From WRDS01 sp964492775 (GTDB lineage Bacteria; Actinomycetota; Coriobacteriia; Anaerosomatales; PHET01): a DNA stretch of 46,584 nucleotides. The stretch lies in contig CAZBLH010000013.1 of the NCBI GenBank assembly GCA_964492775.1, forward strand, positions 1 to 46,584, read 5' to 3'. Below are positions 17,135 to 25,455 of the stretch, one piece after another (position 1 is the first letter of the stretch; each line of letters opens with the position of its first letter). The position numbers were made by a program, and so were the translations under genes. The notes under the pieces were generated by a model, which ran no database searches, was not told the origin of the DNA, and was given only the letters and a program-made list of their open reading frames with translations.

Positions 17135-18388
17135 CTATAGATCCTCGCCGGGGACAGCCGTGTCGTGTTGGGCGTCGTACAGGGTCTGGTTCGCCTCGTC
17201 GGCTTCTTTCTCATCCTCCGGATGCAGCTCACGCGCGCGGCGCTTGGACGGCAGGATGCCTTGCGGCTTGAGCGCCATCATCAGCACCATGAGGAAGCCG
17301 AAAACGAGGTACCGGTAGTTGGAGATTGCGGACTGCGCCTCACCCGAGAGCGTGATCCCGAAGGTCTCGAGCCAGCCTGCCTGAGCGGCTCCTCGGATGA
17401 ACTCCGGAATGCCCTGAATGAAGAGCGCACCCAGGATGGCACCCGGAATCGAGCCCATGCCGCCGATGACGACGATGGAGACGACGAATACCGACTCCAT
17501 GAAGGTAAAGGACTCGGGAGACACGAAGCCCTGGAAGTTCGCGAAGGTGATGCCTGCGATGCCGCCCCACAGAGCGCCGAGCGAGAACGCCCAGAGCTTT
17601 GCGCCCATGATGTTGACGCCCATGGACGAGGCCGCGACCTCGTCTTCGCGCATCGCAGTCCAACTGCGACCGATGCGGGAGTCGTCAAGACGGCGGACGA
17701 CGAAGATCGTGAAGAGGCAGAGCAACACGATGGCGTAGTACCAGTACACGTTCGTGTTGAACTGGAAGTAGAAGCCCTTTGACCCCAGGTTCGGGATCTC
17801 GAAGTAGAAGTTCTGCTGCAGCCACTGGAAGCCCAGAGGCTTGGGCATGACCTGACCCGCCTTGGGAAGACCGGCGGCACCGTTGGTGATCCCGAAGATG
17901 TTGTTGTTAAGCGCGATACGCACGATCTCACCGAAACCGAGCGTGACGATCGCCAGATAGTCACCACGGAGTCGCAGTACCGGCGTACCGAGCATGATGC
18001 CGCAAAGCGCGCCCGCAAGAGCTGCCAGCGGGACCATCAGGAAGTACGACAGGCCCCCGAGCCACTCGATGTTGGGGAACTGAGATGCGAACCAAGCTGA
18101 AAGCGGCGCGCCACCCAGTACACCAACGTACGCGCCGATCGCGTAGAAGGCGATGTAACCCAGGTCCAACAGTCCCGCGTACCCGACCACGATGTTGAGG
18201 CCGAGAGCGAGCATGACGTAGATCCCGACGACGGCCAGGATACGCACCATGAAGAGCTGCCCGAAGCCCTGGAACACGATGGGCGCGAGCAGGACAACGA
18301 GTCCGATCACGGCCAGCCACGCGATACGAGCAGGCGATGACTTGGCGTCGGAAACGTTGGTTGCGATGTCCATTTTGCTTCCGCCCAT
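17135..18388 (-). CDS. livM: Branched-chain amino acid ABC transporter permease LivM
   Basis: Integral membrane permease, 417 residues, with about ten hydrophobic segments and the LivM hallmark GLNIVVGYAGLLDLGYIAFYAIGAY. The LRLRGDYLAIVTLGFGEIVRI coupling region and the GGMGSIPGAILGALFI segment are present. A charged C-terminal tail of about 40 residues follows the last helix. The start could also be the ATG at 18373 (MDIATNVSD); the first ATG has AAGGTG at good spacing. Confidence 0.94.
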   Translation of the reverse strand: MGGSKMDIATNVSDAKSSPARIAWLAVIGLVVLLAPIVFQGFGQLFMVRILAVVGIYVMLALGLNIVVGYAGLLDLGYIAFYAIGAYVGVLGGAPLSAWFASQFPNIEWLGGLSYFLMVPLAALAGALCGIMLGTPVLRLRGDYLAIVTLGFGEIVRIALNNNIFGITNGAAGLPKAGQVMPKPLGFQWLQQNFYFEIPNLGSKGFYFQFNTNVYWYYAIVLLCLFTIFVVRRLDDSRIGRSWTAMREDEVAASSMGVNIMGAKLWAFSLGALWGGIAGITFANFQGFVSPESFTFMESVFVVSIVVIGGMGSIPGAILGALFIQGIPEFIRGAAQAGWLETFGITLSGEAQSAISNYRYLVFGFLMVLMMALKPQGILPSKRRARELHPEDEKEADEANQTLYDAQHDTAVPGEDL

Positions 18389-18391
18389 GGC

Positions 18392-19378
18392 CTACACCTT
18401 TTCCACGACGGACTCGCCGAGCAAGCCGCCCGGCCTGAAGATCAGCACGAGAATCAGGATGCCGAACGCAATGACGTCCTTGTATCCCGTCGACAGGAAG
18501 CCTGCGCCGAGCGACTCGACGATACCGAGCAAGAAACCGCCGAGCATCGCGCCGCGGAGGTTACCGATTCCTCCAAGGACCGCTGCCGTGAACGCCTTCA
18601 TGCCGGGGATGAAGCCCATGCTGAAGATGACCGTTCCGTAGTACATGCCGCTGAAGATGCCGGCCACCGCGCCGAACGCAGGGCCGATGAAGAACGCCAG
18701 CGCGATGACGGAGTTGATGTCAATACCCATCAGTCCGGCCGCCTCGCGGTCTTGCGAGGTGGCGCGCATGGCCTTGCCCACCCTGGTGCGCGACACGAAG
18801 GTGTCGAGCACCAGCAGCAGGATGATCGAGGTGACGATGATCAGAACCTGCAGCGAGTTGATGCTGGCGCCACCGACCGAGGCGAGCTTGCGCACCGGGA
18901 AGACCGCTGGGTACGGGATGGCCTTCGAGTCGACCCACAGCAGGACGGCGTTCTGCAGGAAGATCGAGACGCCGATTGCCGAGATGAGCGGAGCGAGACG
19001 CGGCGCGTGGCGCAGCGGTCGGTATGCGACGCGCTCGATAAGCATTCCCAGCAAGCCGATGACGATCATCGACACCAGGAAGACGAGCGCGAACAAGACG
19101 ATAAGTCCGATAGTACTTGAGGTGAAGAACTCCCTCGTGTTCTCGAGGAACGAAAGGAACGGCAGCTTGTCACTGACAGAAGCGATGAGATCCGCATCCG
19201 TCAGCAGCAGAAGCATGCCGAGTCCTACGTAAGCGCCCCCCATGAACATCTCTGAGTGCGCGAAGTTGATCATGAGCAGGATGCCGTAGACGAGCGTGTA
19301 GCCCAGCGCGATAAGCGCATACATGCCGCCCAGGGTCACCCCGTTGATCAACTGTTGGGTGATCACTGCGAATGACAC
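18392..19378 (-). CDS. livH: Branched-chain amino acid ABC transporter permease LivH
   Basis: Integral membrane permease, 328 residues, opening with QQLINGVTLGGMYALIALGYTLVYGILLMINFAHSE, the typical LivH N-terminus. The EAA-like stretch MRATSQDREAAGLMGIDINSVIALAF and the terminal GGIGNLRGAMLGGFLLGIVESLGAG are clear. GTG start with a weak ribosome site; a 121-base gap with a strong hairpin separates it from livK copy B, a common way to make more binding protein than permease. Confidence 0.95.
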   Translation of the reverse strand: MSFAVITQQLINGVTLGGMYALIALGYTLVYGILLMINFAHSEMFMGGAYVGLGMLLLLTDADLIASVSDKLPFLSFLENTREFFTSSTIGLIVLFALVFLVSMIVIGLLGMLIERVAYRPLRHAPRLAPLISAIGVSIFLQNAVLLWVDSKAIPYPAVFPVRKLASVGGASINSLQVLIIVTSIILLLVLDTFVSRTRVGKAMRATSQDREAAGLMGIDINSVIALAFFIGPAFGAVAGIFSGMYYGTVIFSMGFIPGMKAFTAAVLGGIGNLRGAMLGGFLLGIVESLGAGFLSTGYKDVIAFGILILVLIFRPGGLLGESVVEKV

Positions 19379-19445
19379 GTTCGATTCCCGATTCTCTCGA
19401 GCTTGACAACGACGGCCGGTCGGCTCGCCGCCGCCGCGGGATCTA

Positions 19446-19474
19446 CCGGGCAGGCACCGTCGGCACCTGCCCGG
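19446..19474 (-). terminator. Intercistronic hairpin between livK and livH
   Basis: CCGGGCAGG (19446-19454) pairs with CCTGCCCGG (19466-19474), extended inside by CCG/CGG and, on the minus-strand RNA only, two G-U pairs. No U-run follows. It probably attenuates readthrough or protects the livK mRNA 3' end. Confidence 0.5.
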
Positions 19475-19499
19475 GTATCTCGCGACGAATCCCTATCGC

Positions 19500-20714
19500 T
19501 TACTTGGGCAGAACCTTCGGCTTCCAGGCACCGTCAACGACCTGGTAGGTCGTGATGGCCTTGTTGGTGGTGTCGCCGATCTCGTCGAACGCCACCGCAC
19601 CGGTCACGCCGTCGAGCTGCGTGGCAGCAACAGCCTCGATGACGGCCTCGCGGCCGGCCGGGCTGGTGACCTTGTCGGCGCCCATGTCAGCGGCGACCTT
19701 GAAGACGGCTTCGATGATCACGTTCGTGGCGTCGAAGGAGTAGCCGTCGTACGCAGCGATCGGATCGTTCGGGAACATCTCCTTGTACGCGGTGGTGAAC
19801 TCCTGGCCCTTAGGCAGCTCCTCAACCGGGAAACCGACCGAGGTGCACAGGTCGCCCTCGGCTGCCTCAGCACCAGCGAGCTTGATGAACTCGCCGTCGT
19901 AGAGGCCGTCGCCGCCCATCAGGGGGCCGGCGAACCCGGCGTCAGAGGCCTGCTTGGAGAGCAGGGCGCCGGCGTTGTACATACCGCCGTAGTAGATCAT
20001 GTCCGGCTTCTCGGCCACGATGCGGGTGACCAGAGCGTTGAAGTCGGAGTCCTTGTCGGCGGTCTTCTCCTTGAAGACGACCTTGCCACCGAGATCCTCG
20101 AACTTCTTGGCGAACTCAGCCGCGAGACCTTCGCCGTACGGAGTGGAGTCGTCGACGACGACGGCCGACTTGAAGCCGAACTCGCTGAAGGCAGCTTCAG
20201 CGGCGGCCGGGCCCTGAACGGCGTCGGTCGCACACACGCGGAATACGTTATTGAAGCCCTGCTGGGTGAAGGTCGGGTTCGTCGAGGCCGGAGAGACCAT
20301 GACGATGTTGTTCTCGTTGTAGACCTTCGAGGCAGGGATGGAGACACCGGAGTTCAGGTGGCCCATGACGCCGATGAGCTGGCGGTCCGAGGCGAACGTG
20401 TTCGCGACGGTAACACCGGTCTTCGGGTCGCCCTGGTCGTCACCGTCGACGGCGACGAACTTGATTCCAAGCTCCTTGGCCTGGTCACTCTCGTTGGCCT
20501 GGGCGATAGCGAGCGCGGCACCGCGCTTCATGCCCTGGCCGAGTGCGACGGCACCCTGGGTGAGCGGAGCGCCCACACCGATCTTGATGGTGACCTCGCC
20601 GGACGGCGCCTCTGCCTTGTCGTCGCCCGAGCCGCCACCGCATCCGGTCGCGAGCATCGAGATCGCGACGAGCGCGGCCAGCACGGCCATAAGGCTCTTG
20701 CTGCGAATTCTCAT
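19500..20714 (-). CDS. livK: Branched-chain amino acid ABC transporter binding lipoprotein, copy B
   Basis: 404-residue lipoprotein, first gene of the livKHMGF operon. I start it at the ATG at 20712-20714 (MRIRSKSLMAVLAALVAISML, lipobox ATGC), preceded by AAGGGAGGA and identical in context to copy A. A longer reading to 20768 adds 18 unrelated residues. It binds the solute and delivers it to LivHM. Two tracts (19649-19979 region and about 20335-20700) are base-for-base identical to copy A, including silent positions, while the 3' end differs. Confidence 0.95.
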   Translation of the reverse strand: MRIRSKSLMAVLAALVAISMLATGCGGGSGDDKAEAPSGEVTIKIGVGAPLTQGAVALGQGMKRGAALAIAQANESDQAKELGIKFVAVDGDDQGDPKTGVTVANTFASDRQLIGVMGHLNSGVSIPASKVYNENNIVMVSPASTNPTFTQQGFNNVFRVCATDAVQGPAAAEAAFSEFGFKSAVVVDDSTPYGEGLAAEFAKKFEDLGGKVVFKEKTADKDSDFNALVTRIVAEKPDMIYYGGMYNAGALLSKQASDAGFAGPLMGGDGLYDGEFIKLAGAEAAEGDLCTSVGFPVEELPKGQEFTTAYKEMFPNDPIAAYDGYSFDATNVIIEAVFKVAADMGADKVTSPAGREAVIEAVAATQLDGVTGAVAFDEIGDTTNKAITTYQVVDGAWKPKVLPK

Positions 20715-20807
20715 TCTTCCTCCCTTGCGTCCCATCCCTATGCCGGAAACCGGCACTCCCCGCGGCAACTAGTCTCTGCTAAGAAATCCGACTGAGAGAT
20801 TTGCCGG

Positions 20808-20837
20808 AGCGTAGCACCGTGGAACAGAATCTCACAA
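20808..20837 (-). promoter_or_regulatory. Promoter of the livKHMGF operon (copy B)
   Basis: Minus strand: -35 TTGTGA (20837-20832), 18-base spacer, extended -10 TGCTACGCT (TACGCT at 20813-20808). It matches the promoter of livK copy A in both boxes and spacing although the spacer sequences differ, a conservation pattern expected of functional elements. Confidence 0.65.
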
Positions 20838-20951
20838 CTCGGATACGTTTGGGAGAGATCGTCACCGTGGTCAGTAATCGCCGCGCTGGCATGCACGCTA
20901 CCGAGCTGGCACAATGAGCCTAATCGCCGAGAAAAATGACCTGGGAGATTC

Positions 20952-21416
20952 ATGGAACCTCACATCTGGCTTTGGGTATGGGTCGCCCTCGCGGTGATCC
21001 TCGCTGTGGCGGAGATGTTCACCGCCGGATTCTTTCTGTTGCCGTTCGGGATCGGTGCCGCAGTCGCCGCCGCGCTCGAGTTCTTCTGGCCGGGCTCGAT
21101 CACCTGGCAGTGGGTCGCGTTCGTCGGCCTCTCTTCGCTGTTGCTCGTGGGCGTTCGGCGGTTTGCCAACCGCGTCACGCATGAACCCCCGATGAAGGTC
21201 GCGGGCGACCGACTGCTCGGCAAGACGGGCATCGTCATCGAGCGCTTGGAGTCCGGCGCGGGCACCGGCACCGTGAGAGTCGAGCGCGAGGAATGGCGCG
21301 CTGAGGCGCCCGGCTATGGCACGCTCGAAGTGGGAAGCGAGATCGAGGTCGTCTCTGTCGTCGGCACGCGCTTGGTGGTCAAGCCATCCAAGACGCCCGG
21401 AGCTGCCGAGAGCTGA
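20952..21416 (+). CDS. NfeD-like membrane protein
   Basis: Short-form NfeD family protein, 154 residues. It has two or three N-terminal membrane helices (IWLWVWVALAVILAVAEMFTAGFFLLPFGIG) and a C-terminal soluble OB-fold-like domain (LLGKTGIVIERLESGAGTGTVRVEREEWRA). NfeD proteins are typically encoded next to and act with SPFH/stomatin proteins in membrane microdomain quality control, as here. GGGAGA precedes the ATG. It is divergent from livK copy B. Confidence 0.9.
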   Translation: MEPHIWLWVWVALAVILAVAEMFTAGFFLLPFGIGAAVAAALEFFWPGSITWQWVAFVGLSSLLLVGVRRFANRVTHEPPMKVAGDRLLGKTGIVIERLESGAGTGTVRVEREEWRAEAPGYGTLEVGSEIEVVSVVGTRLVVKPSKTPGAAES

Positions 21417-21420
21417 AGCG

Positions 21421-21464
21421 GGTTCGCAACCGGCCGGGGTTCGCAACCGGCCCGGGTTCGCACC
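21421..21464 (+). repeat. 17-bp tandem repeat between nfeD and the SPFH gene
   Basis: GGTTCGCAACCGGCC occurs at 21421-21435 and 21438-21452, and a third, truncated GGTTCGCACC is at 21455-21464; period 17. It lies just before the AAGGAGGAG ribosome site of the next gene. Confidence 0.8.
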
Positions 21465-21480
21465 GCTCTAAGGAGGAGCA

Positions 21481-22428
21481 ATGACTGCTGGCGTGATCGG
21501 GGTTGTCGCATTCGGCCTCATCATCTTCCTGTTCGCATTCGTGTACCTGGCGAGCGCGATCAAGATCGTCCGCCCCTACGAGAAGGGCGTCGTCGAGCGT
21601 CTAGGTAAGTACCAGCGCACCTACGAGCCCGGACTGCACGTCATCGTGCCGTTCATCGACCGCCTCACCAAAGTCGACATGCGAGAGAACGTGGTCGACG
21701 TCCCGCCGCAGGAGGTCATCACCAAGGACAACGTTGTCGTGACCGTCGACGCCGTCGTGTACTACGAAGCTACCGACCCCGTGAAGCTCATCTACAACGT
21801 CTCCAACTTCTACCTCGCCTCCACCAAGCTCGCCCAGACGAACCTGCGCAACGTTATCGGCGAGATGCAGCTCGACGAGTCGCTCACCAGCCGAGAGATC
21901 ATCAACGCCACGCTTCGGCAGATACTCGACGACGCCACGGACAAGTGGGGCGTGCGCGTCGTGCGCGTGGAGCTGCAGCGCATCGAGCCGCCGATGGATA
22001 TCACCGAGGCGATGCACCGCCAGATGAAGGCCGAGCGTGACCGCCGAGCGCTGATCCTCGAGTCCGAGGGCGACCGCCAGGCAGCGATCAACCGCGCCGA
22101 GGGCAGCAAGCAGGCCGCGATCCTCGAGGCCGAGGGCCGCGCCTCCGCGATCCGCGAGGTCGCCGACGCCGAGAAGTTCCAGCGCATCGCGCTTGCCGAG
22201 GGTGAGGCGCGCGGTATCGAGAACGTGTACGCCGCGATCCACACGGGCAACCCGACTCCCGATCTGCTTGCGGTCCGCTACCTTGAGACGCTGCCCAAGA
22301 TCGCCAACGGCAAGGCAACGAAGATCTTCATGCCGATGGAGTCGAGCGACGTCCTGTCCGCAGTCGGCGCGCTTGCCGAGGCGTTCAACAGCGGTTCCGA
22401 GAAGCCGGCGGATCAGGCGGGAGCTTAG
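21481..22428 (+). CDS. SPFH/band 7 (stomatin-like) membrane protein
   Basis: Membrane-anchored scaffold protein of 315 residues. One N-terminal helix (VIGVVAFGLIIFLFAFVYLAS) is followed by the band-7 domain (VRPYEKGVVERLGKYQRTYEPGLHVIVPFIDRL) and a long charged coiled coil (about 180-245, with repeats EGDRQAAINRAEGSKQAAIL). The closest named group is the QmcA/stomatin type. AAGGAGGAG lies 3 bases before the ATG. It pairs with the upstream NfeD-like protein. Confidence 0.93.
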   Translation: MTAGVIGVVAFGLIIFLFAFVYLASAIKIVRPYEKGVVERLGKYQRTYEPGLHVIVPFIDRLTKVDMRENVVDVPPQEVITKDNVVVTVDAVVYYEATDPVKLIYNVSNFYLASTKLAQTNLRNVIGEMQLDESLTSREIINATLRQILDDATDKWGVRVVRVELQRIEPPMDITEAMHRQMKAERDRRALILESEGDRQAAINRAEGSKQAAILEAEGRASAIREVADAEKFQRIALAEGEARGIENVYAAIHTGNPTPDLLAVRYLETLPKIANGKATKIFMPMESSDVLSAVGALAEAFNSGSEKPADQAGA

Positions 22429-22432
22429 ACTC

Positions 22433-22461
22433 GCAGACGCCCAGCTCGGCAGACGCCCAGC
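22433..22461 (+). repeat. 13-bp direct repeat after the SPFH gene
   Basis: GCAGACGCCCAGC occurs at 22433-22445 and again at 22449-22461 (period 16) in the 45-base gap between convergent genes. Confidence 0.75.
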
Positions 22462-22473
22462 CTTTGCGATCGC

Positions 22474-23163
22474 CTAGACCTTCGGGCGCCGGATAACGAC
22501 CGAGACGAACACGATTCCGTCCCGTACCGTTGCGGGAAACGTCCGCACGTCGGCGTTGGGGTGATCGGTAGTCCCGTCTCGCACGTCGTAGCGCCACCCG
22601 TGCCACGGGCAGACCAGGTGATAGCCGTCGACGAAGCCCTCGGCAAGCGGGGCGAACGCATGGCGGCAGACGTTCGATAGCGCGAAGAACTCGCCCTCCC
22701 CCTCGCCCACGCGCACCACGGCGATGTCGTCCTTGCCGATCTTGACGTGGCGAGCGCTCGGCAGGGGAAAGTCCTCGAGCCGCGCGACCGGCACGTCGAT
22801 GACGGTGCCGGGCTCGGGCTCTTCGATGACGCCGAGCAGCTCCGCGCCGTCCTCGACGTCCTCGGCGATGAACAGGCCGCACCAGCACTTGCGGATCGCG
22901 GCGAACTGGTCGCGATAGAACGGGATGCACGGGCAGACGATCTTCAGGTCCTCTTTCGGGTCCCCCGTGCGGATGCGGCACGGGCAGTACACGTCACCGT
23001 CGCGCTCAAGGATCTCGATCTCGCTTGCCAACACCTCGTCGACGAACTCCGTCTCCGTGTTGAACTTGTAGCCGAGGCGCTCGGCGAATGGACCCATGTA
23101 GGCCTTGAGGTCATCGATGGTCGTGCCTTCCGAGAAGACACGGCGCACACGCTTGTCAGCCAT
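22474..23163 (-). CDS. Ferredoxin-thioredoxin reductase catalytic domain fused to a Rieske [2Fe-2S] domain
   Basis: Cytoplasmic redox protein, 229 residues, two domains. Residues 1-100 hold the six-cysteine pattern of the FTR catalytic (beta) subunit: C60-P-C62, C77-P-C79 and C93-W-C95, which by family knowledge carries a [4Fe-4S] cluster beside an active disulfide. The third motif is usually CHC, so the His next to the cluster is replaced by Trp here. Residues 105-225 are a Rieske domain with C166-R-H168 and C185-P-W-H188. The glutaredoxin gene lies 12 bases upstream in the same operon and is the likely disulfide partner. I infer a one-polypeptide electron path from a donor through Rieske to the FTR site. 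Confidence 0.88.
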   Translation of the reverse strand: MADKRVRRVFSEGTTIDDLKAYMGPFAERLGYKFNTETEFVDEVLASEIEILERDGDVYCPCRIRTGDPKEDLKIVCPCIPFYRDQFAAIRKCWCGLFIAEDVEDGAELLGVIEEPEPGTVIDVPVARLEDFPLPSARHVKIGKDDIAVVRVGEGEGEFFALSNVCRHAFAPLAEGFVDGYHLVCPWHGWRYDVRDGTTDHPNADVRTFPATVRDGIVFVSVVIRRPKV

Positions 23164-23175
23164 CGTGAATTCGCT

Positions 23176-23421
23176 CTACACGCCGACGAGCTCGGCGATG
23201 CGCGACTTGTTGAAGCCGACGACCACCTGGTCGTCGGCGACGAGAACGGGGAACGAGGTCCCTCCCGTGAGGCGCTTGACCTCGTCGATGACCTTCTGAC
23301 GCTCGTCGCCCTCGAGGAGATCGACCTCGATGAGGTCGTACGTGACGCCGTTGTCGTCCAGGAAGCGCTTGGTCATGCGGCAGTACGGACACGTCGTCAG
23401 CGCGTAGAGAAGGATGCTCAT
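23176..23421 (-). CDS. Glutaredoxin family protein (CPYC)
   Basis: Small thioredoxin-fold protein, 81 residues, with active-site C11-P-Y-C14 near the N-terminus and the cis-proline motif TSFPVLV around residue 58, then the VVGFN substrate-binding segment. The length fits glutaredoxin/NrdH-type proteins. It is first in a two-gene operon with the FTR-Rieske fusion, so it is probably reduced by that protein rather than by glutathione or NADPH-thioredoxin reductase (inference). Confidence 0.92.
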   Translation of the reverse strand: MSILLYALTTCPYCRMTKRFLDDNGVTYDLIEVDLLEGDERQKVIDEVKRLTGGTSFPVLVADDQVVVGFNKSRIAELVGV

Positions 23422-23525
23422 GCTCGCTCCTTACCGAAATCTCATCACTCAGCTTCTATTCGAGTATTCCCCAAATGCCAGCTCAACGATTCAGCGACGC
23501 GGCATGTCGTGACAGCGACACGTTG

Positions 23526-23531
23526 TACACT
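23526..23531 (+). promoter_or_regulatory. Candidate -10 box for a leaderless transcript
   Basis: TACACT ends 6 bases before the GTG at 23538. Transcription starting about 6-7 bases after a -10 would begin at the start codon itself. No ribosome site precedes that GTG, as expected for a leaderless mRNA, which is common in actinobacteria. No good -35 was seen. Confidence 0.3.
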
Positions 23532-23537
23532 GCACGC

Positions 23538-24320
23538 GTGAAGCGATCAAACGAGTTGAACATGGTGGTGCTCGGGTCCGGCTCGGCGGGTAACGCCACG
23601 GTCGTGACTGACGGGGCGACGACCGTCCTCATCGACTGCGGGTTCTCGGCCGCCGACACTGCGCGTAGGCTGCGCGGGGCCGGCGTCGAGCCCTCGAGCG
23701 TCTCGGCGGTGCTGGTCACGCACGAGCACTGCGACCACATCCGCGGCATCGACGTCTTCTGCCGAAGGGACGCGCCGAGTGCGGTTGTCTTCGCGACCAG
23801 AGGCACGGCTGGGTGCGGGGACTTGGGCCGCGCGCGCGAGCGGCTCACGCCGATACGCGCCGGCGAGCCGCTGACTATCGGGACGCTCGAGGTGCTGCCG
23901 TTTCACACCAACCATGACGCCGCTGAGCCCGTCGGGTACCGGCTTAGCGCTGGCGGGCGCGCCATCGGCATCGCCACCGACACAGGTGAGATCACCCCGC
24001 AGGCCGAGGAGGCGCTCGGTGGATGCGCGGTGCTGGCGATCGAGTGCAACCACGATGTCCAGATGCTCACGCACGGGCCGTACCCGGCGTTCCTGAAGCG
24101 GCGGATTCTCTCGGCGTCTGGGCATCTGTCGAACGACGCCGCAGCCGATGCGCTCGAGAGGCTATCGCATCAAGGGCTTGAGACCGTGGTGGCGATGCAC
24201 CGCTCGCGCACGAACAACACGCACGAGCTGGCAGCCGAGGCACTCGAGGTGCGGCTGTCTCGCATCGGCCTGGGGAGCGTGGCCGTCCGCGTGGCGGCGC
24301 AGACGGAGGCCTGCGAGTAG
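23538..24320 (+). CDS. Metallo-beta-lactamase-fold hydrolase, YycJ/WalJ type
   Basis: Cytoplasmic metal-dependent hydrolase, 260 residues from the GTG at 23538. The N-terminus MVVLGSGSAGNATVV and the metal-binding motif THEHCDHIRGID are typical of the YycJ/WalJ branch, related to beta-CASP-less nucleases or phosphodiesterases; later metal ligands are visible as FHTNHD and ATDTGEI. A longer in-frame ATG at 23475 would add 21 residues unlike the family. No ribosome site supports either start (see the candidate leaderless promoter). It is convergent with the membrane protein at 24380. Confidence 0.88.
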   Translation: MKRSNELNMVVLGSGSAGNATVVTDGATTVLIDCGFSAADTARRLRGAGVEPSSVSAVLVTHEHCDHIRGIDVFCRRDAPSAVVFATRGTAGCGDLGRARERLTPIRAGEPLTIGTLEVLPFHTNHDAAEPVGYRLSAGGRAIGIATDTGEITPQAEEALGGCAVLAIECNHDVQMLTHGPYPAFLKRRILSASGHLSNDAAADALERLSHQGLETVVAMHRSRTNNTHELAAEALEVRLSRIGLGSVAVRVAAQTEACE

Positions 24321-24379
24321 CGACGCGGAGTGCCCGGCCGACAAAGGCGGGAAGCCGGGATCAAACGCCGAGCGAGCCG

Positions 24380-25039
24380 TCAGGCGGCAGCGTCCTCGCG
24401 CGCGCGCGCGACAACCCACGTAGCCGCAGTGGCCGCGAAAGCGAGTGAGACCACCATCCCGAAGAAGAGCAGCTTGATGCCGAACTCCGGGGAGTTGAGC
24501 ACCGGGCTGTCCGGGTGCAGCGCGCGGCCTGGGCCCAGAACGGCCTGGCCGATGAGGGCACCTGCGATCACCACGAATCCGAGGTCGAAGGCCGAGAGCC
24601 ACTTGCGTTCATCGGTGAGCAGGCCGAACGCCAGCAGCGCGAGACCGGCGAGCAGGATCCAGAACTGCGCCATGAGCCTCGGGTCGGCCGCGATGACCTC
24701 GAGCCTCGACGACTTCGACCCGGTGAAGTCCCAGGTGTTGAGCGCAGCAAGCAGGCCCAGCAGCGTACCGACGACCCACATCGCAATCGAGACCCAGCGC
24801 AGCGCCTCCTCGGTGTGGTAGGCGCGCGGCGAGCGGCGGACGAGCGACACGAGCGCTGCGACGCCGAGCGCCACGAACGCCATGAGGTTGACCCAGGTCA
24901 TCGCGCCGTGAAAGACAGGGAGCCGCGCCTTGGTACCCAAGCCTTCGACGGCCGGGAACGACAGTGCGAGAGCGATCGCGGCGATCAGCCCTAGGACGGC
25001 GACCGGGATTCCGATGATCCGTGTCTTGGACGAGGTCAT
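24380..25039 (-). CDS. Multi-pass membrane protein of unknown function
   Basis: Not recognised. About 219 residues from the ATG at 25037-25039, which has GCGGAG six bases upstream; an upstream ATG at 25072 lacks a ribosome site. There are about six hydrophobic segments, including GIPVAVLGLIAAIALALSF, VNLMAFVALGVAALVSLV, LRWVSIAMWVVGTLLGLLAAL and FFGMVVSLAFAATAATWVVA. A loop with several Pro and Asp residues precedes the last helix, and conserved-looking His (VFHGAMTW) sits near the second. The topology is loosely like small quinol or haem-handling membrane proteins, but no motif decides. It is divergent from the cytochrome gene across a long intergenic region. Confidence 0.75.
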   Translation of the reverse strand: MTSSKTRIIGIPVAVLGLIAAIALALSFPAVEGLGTKARLPVFHGAMTWVNLMAFVALGVAALVSLVRRSPRAYHTEEALRWVSIAMWVVGTLLGLLAALNTWDFTGSKSSRLEVIAADPRLMAQFWILLAGLALLAFGLLTDERKWLSAFDLGFVVIAGALIGQAVLGPGRALHPDSPVLNSPEFGIKLLFFGMVVSLAFAATAATWVVARAREDAAA

Positions 25040-25164
25040 GCCATACTCCGCTTCCGATTGCGATGGGTGCATTGCGACAACCTGTCCATTTTACCAGTCG
25101 TGGAGTGTCAATACATCCCGAAACGCGGGACTACCCCGCGCGAACGAAGCCGCCGAGAACGCGC

Positions 25165-25198
25165 TGACGGCGCGAGCTAGGCGTCGCTCGCGCCGTCA
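25165..25198. repeat. 13-bp perfect inverted repeat (hairpin)
   Basis: TGACGGCGCGAGC (25165-25177) and GCTCGCGCCGTCA (25186-25198) with an 8-base loop. It is upstream of genes on both sides, so it is not an obvious terminator of either; it might end an unrecognised small RNA. Confidence 0.6.
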
Positions 25199-25438
25199 AG
25201 TGCCGGTGAACCGGCCGCGGCGTATGTCACCTCGAAGTGCGGGGGGTTACCTCGAGGCGGTGGTGCAGTTACAGGCTGCGGCGTGTCAGAACGGGGCGTT
25301 CGTTGGCCGGTTCGTAAAGGTGAGCCAGGACACGAAATGCGGTCCCTGATATCCAGCCGGGAGGGGTAGCCGACCAGAGGCAGGGGCGCCGATAGTGCAT
25401 TGCTTAGCGCAGAAGCCACCTCCGTGTACTGGGTTCCT

Positions 25439-25455
25439 GTCTCGATTATCGAGAC
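25439..25455. promoter_or_regulatory. 17-base palindrome, possible operator
   Basis: GTCTCGAT-T-ATCGAGAC is a perfect 8+1+8 palindrome in the region upstream of the cytochrome gene. Its compact form suits a dimeric repressor or activator; the cognate regulator is not in the window. Confidence 0.4.
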
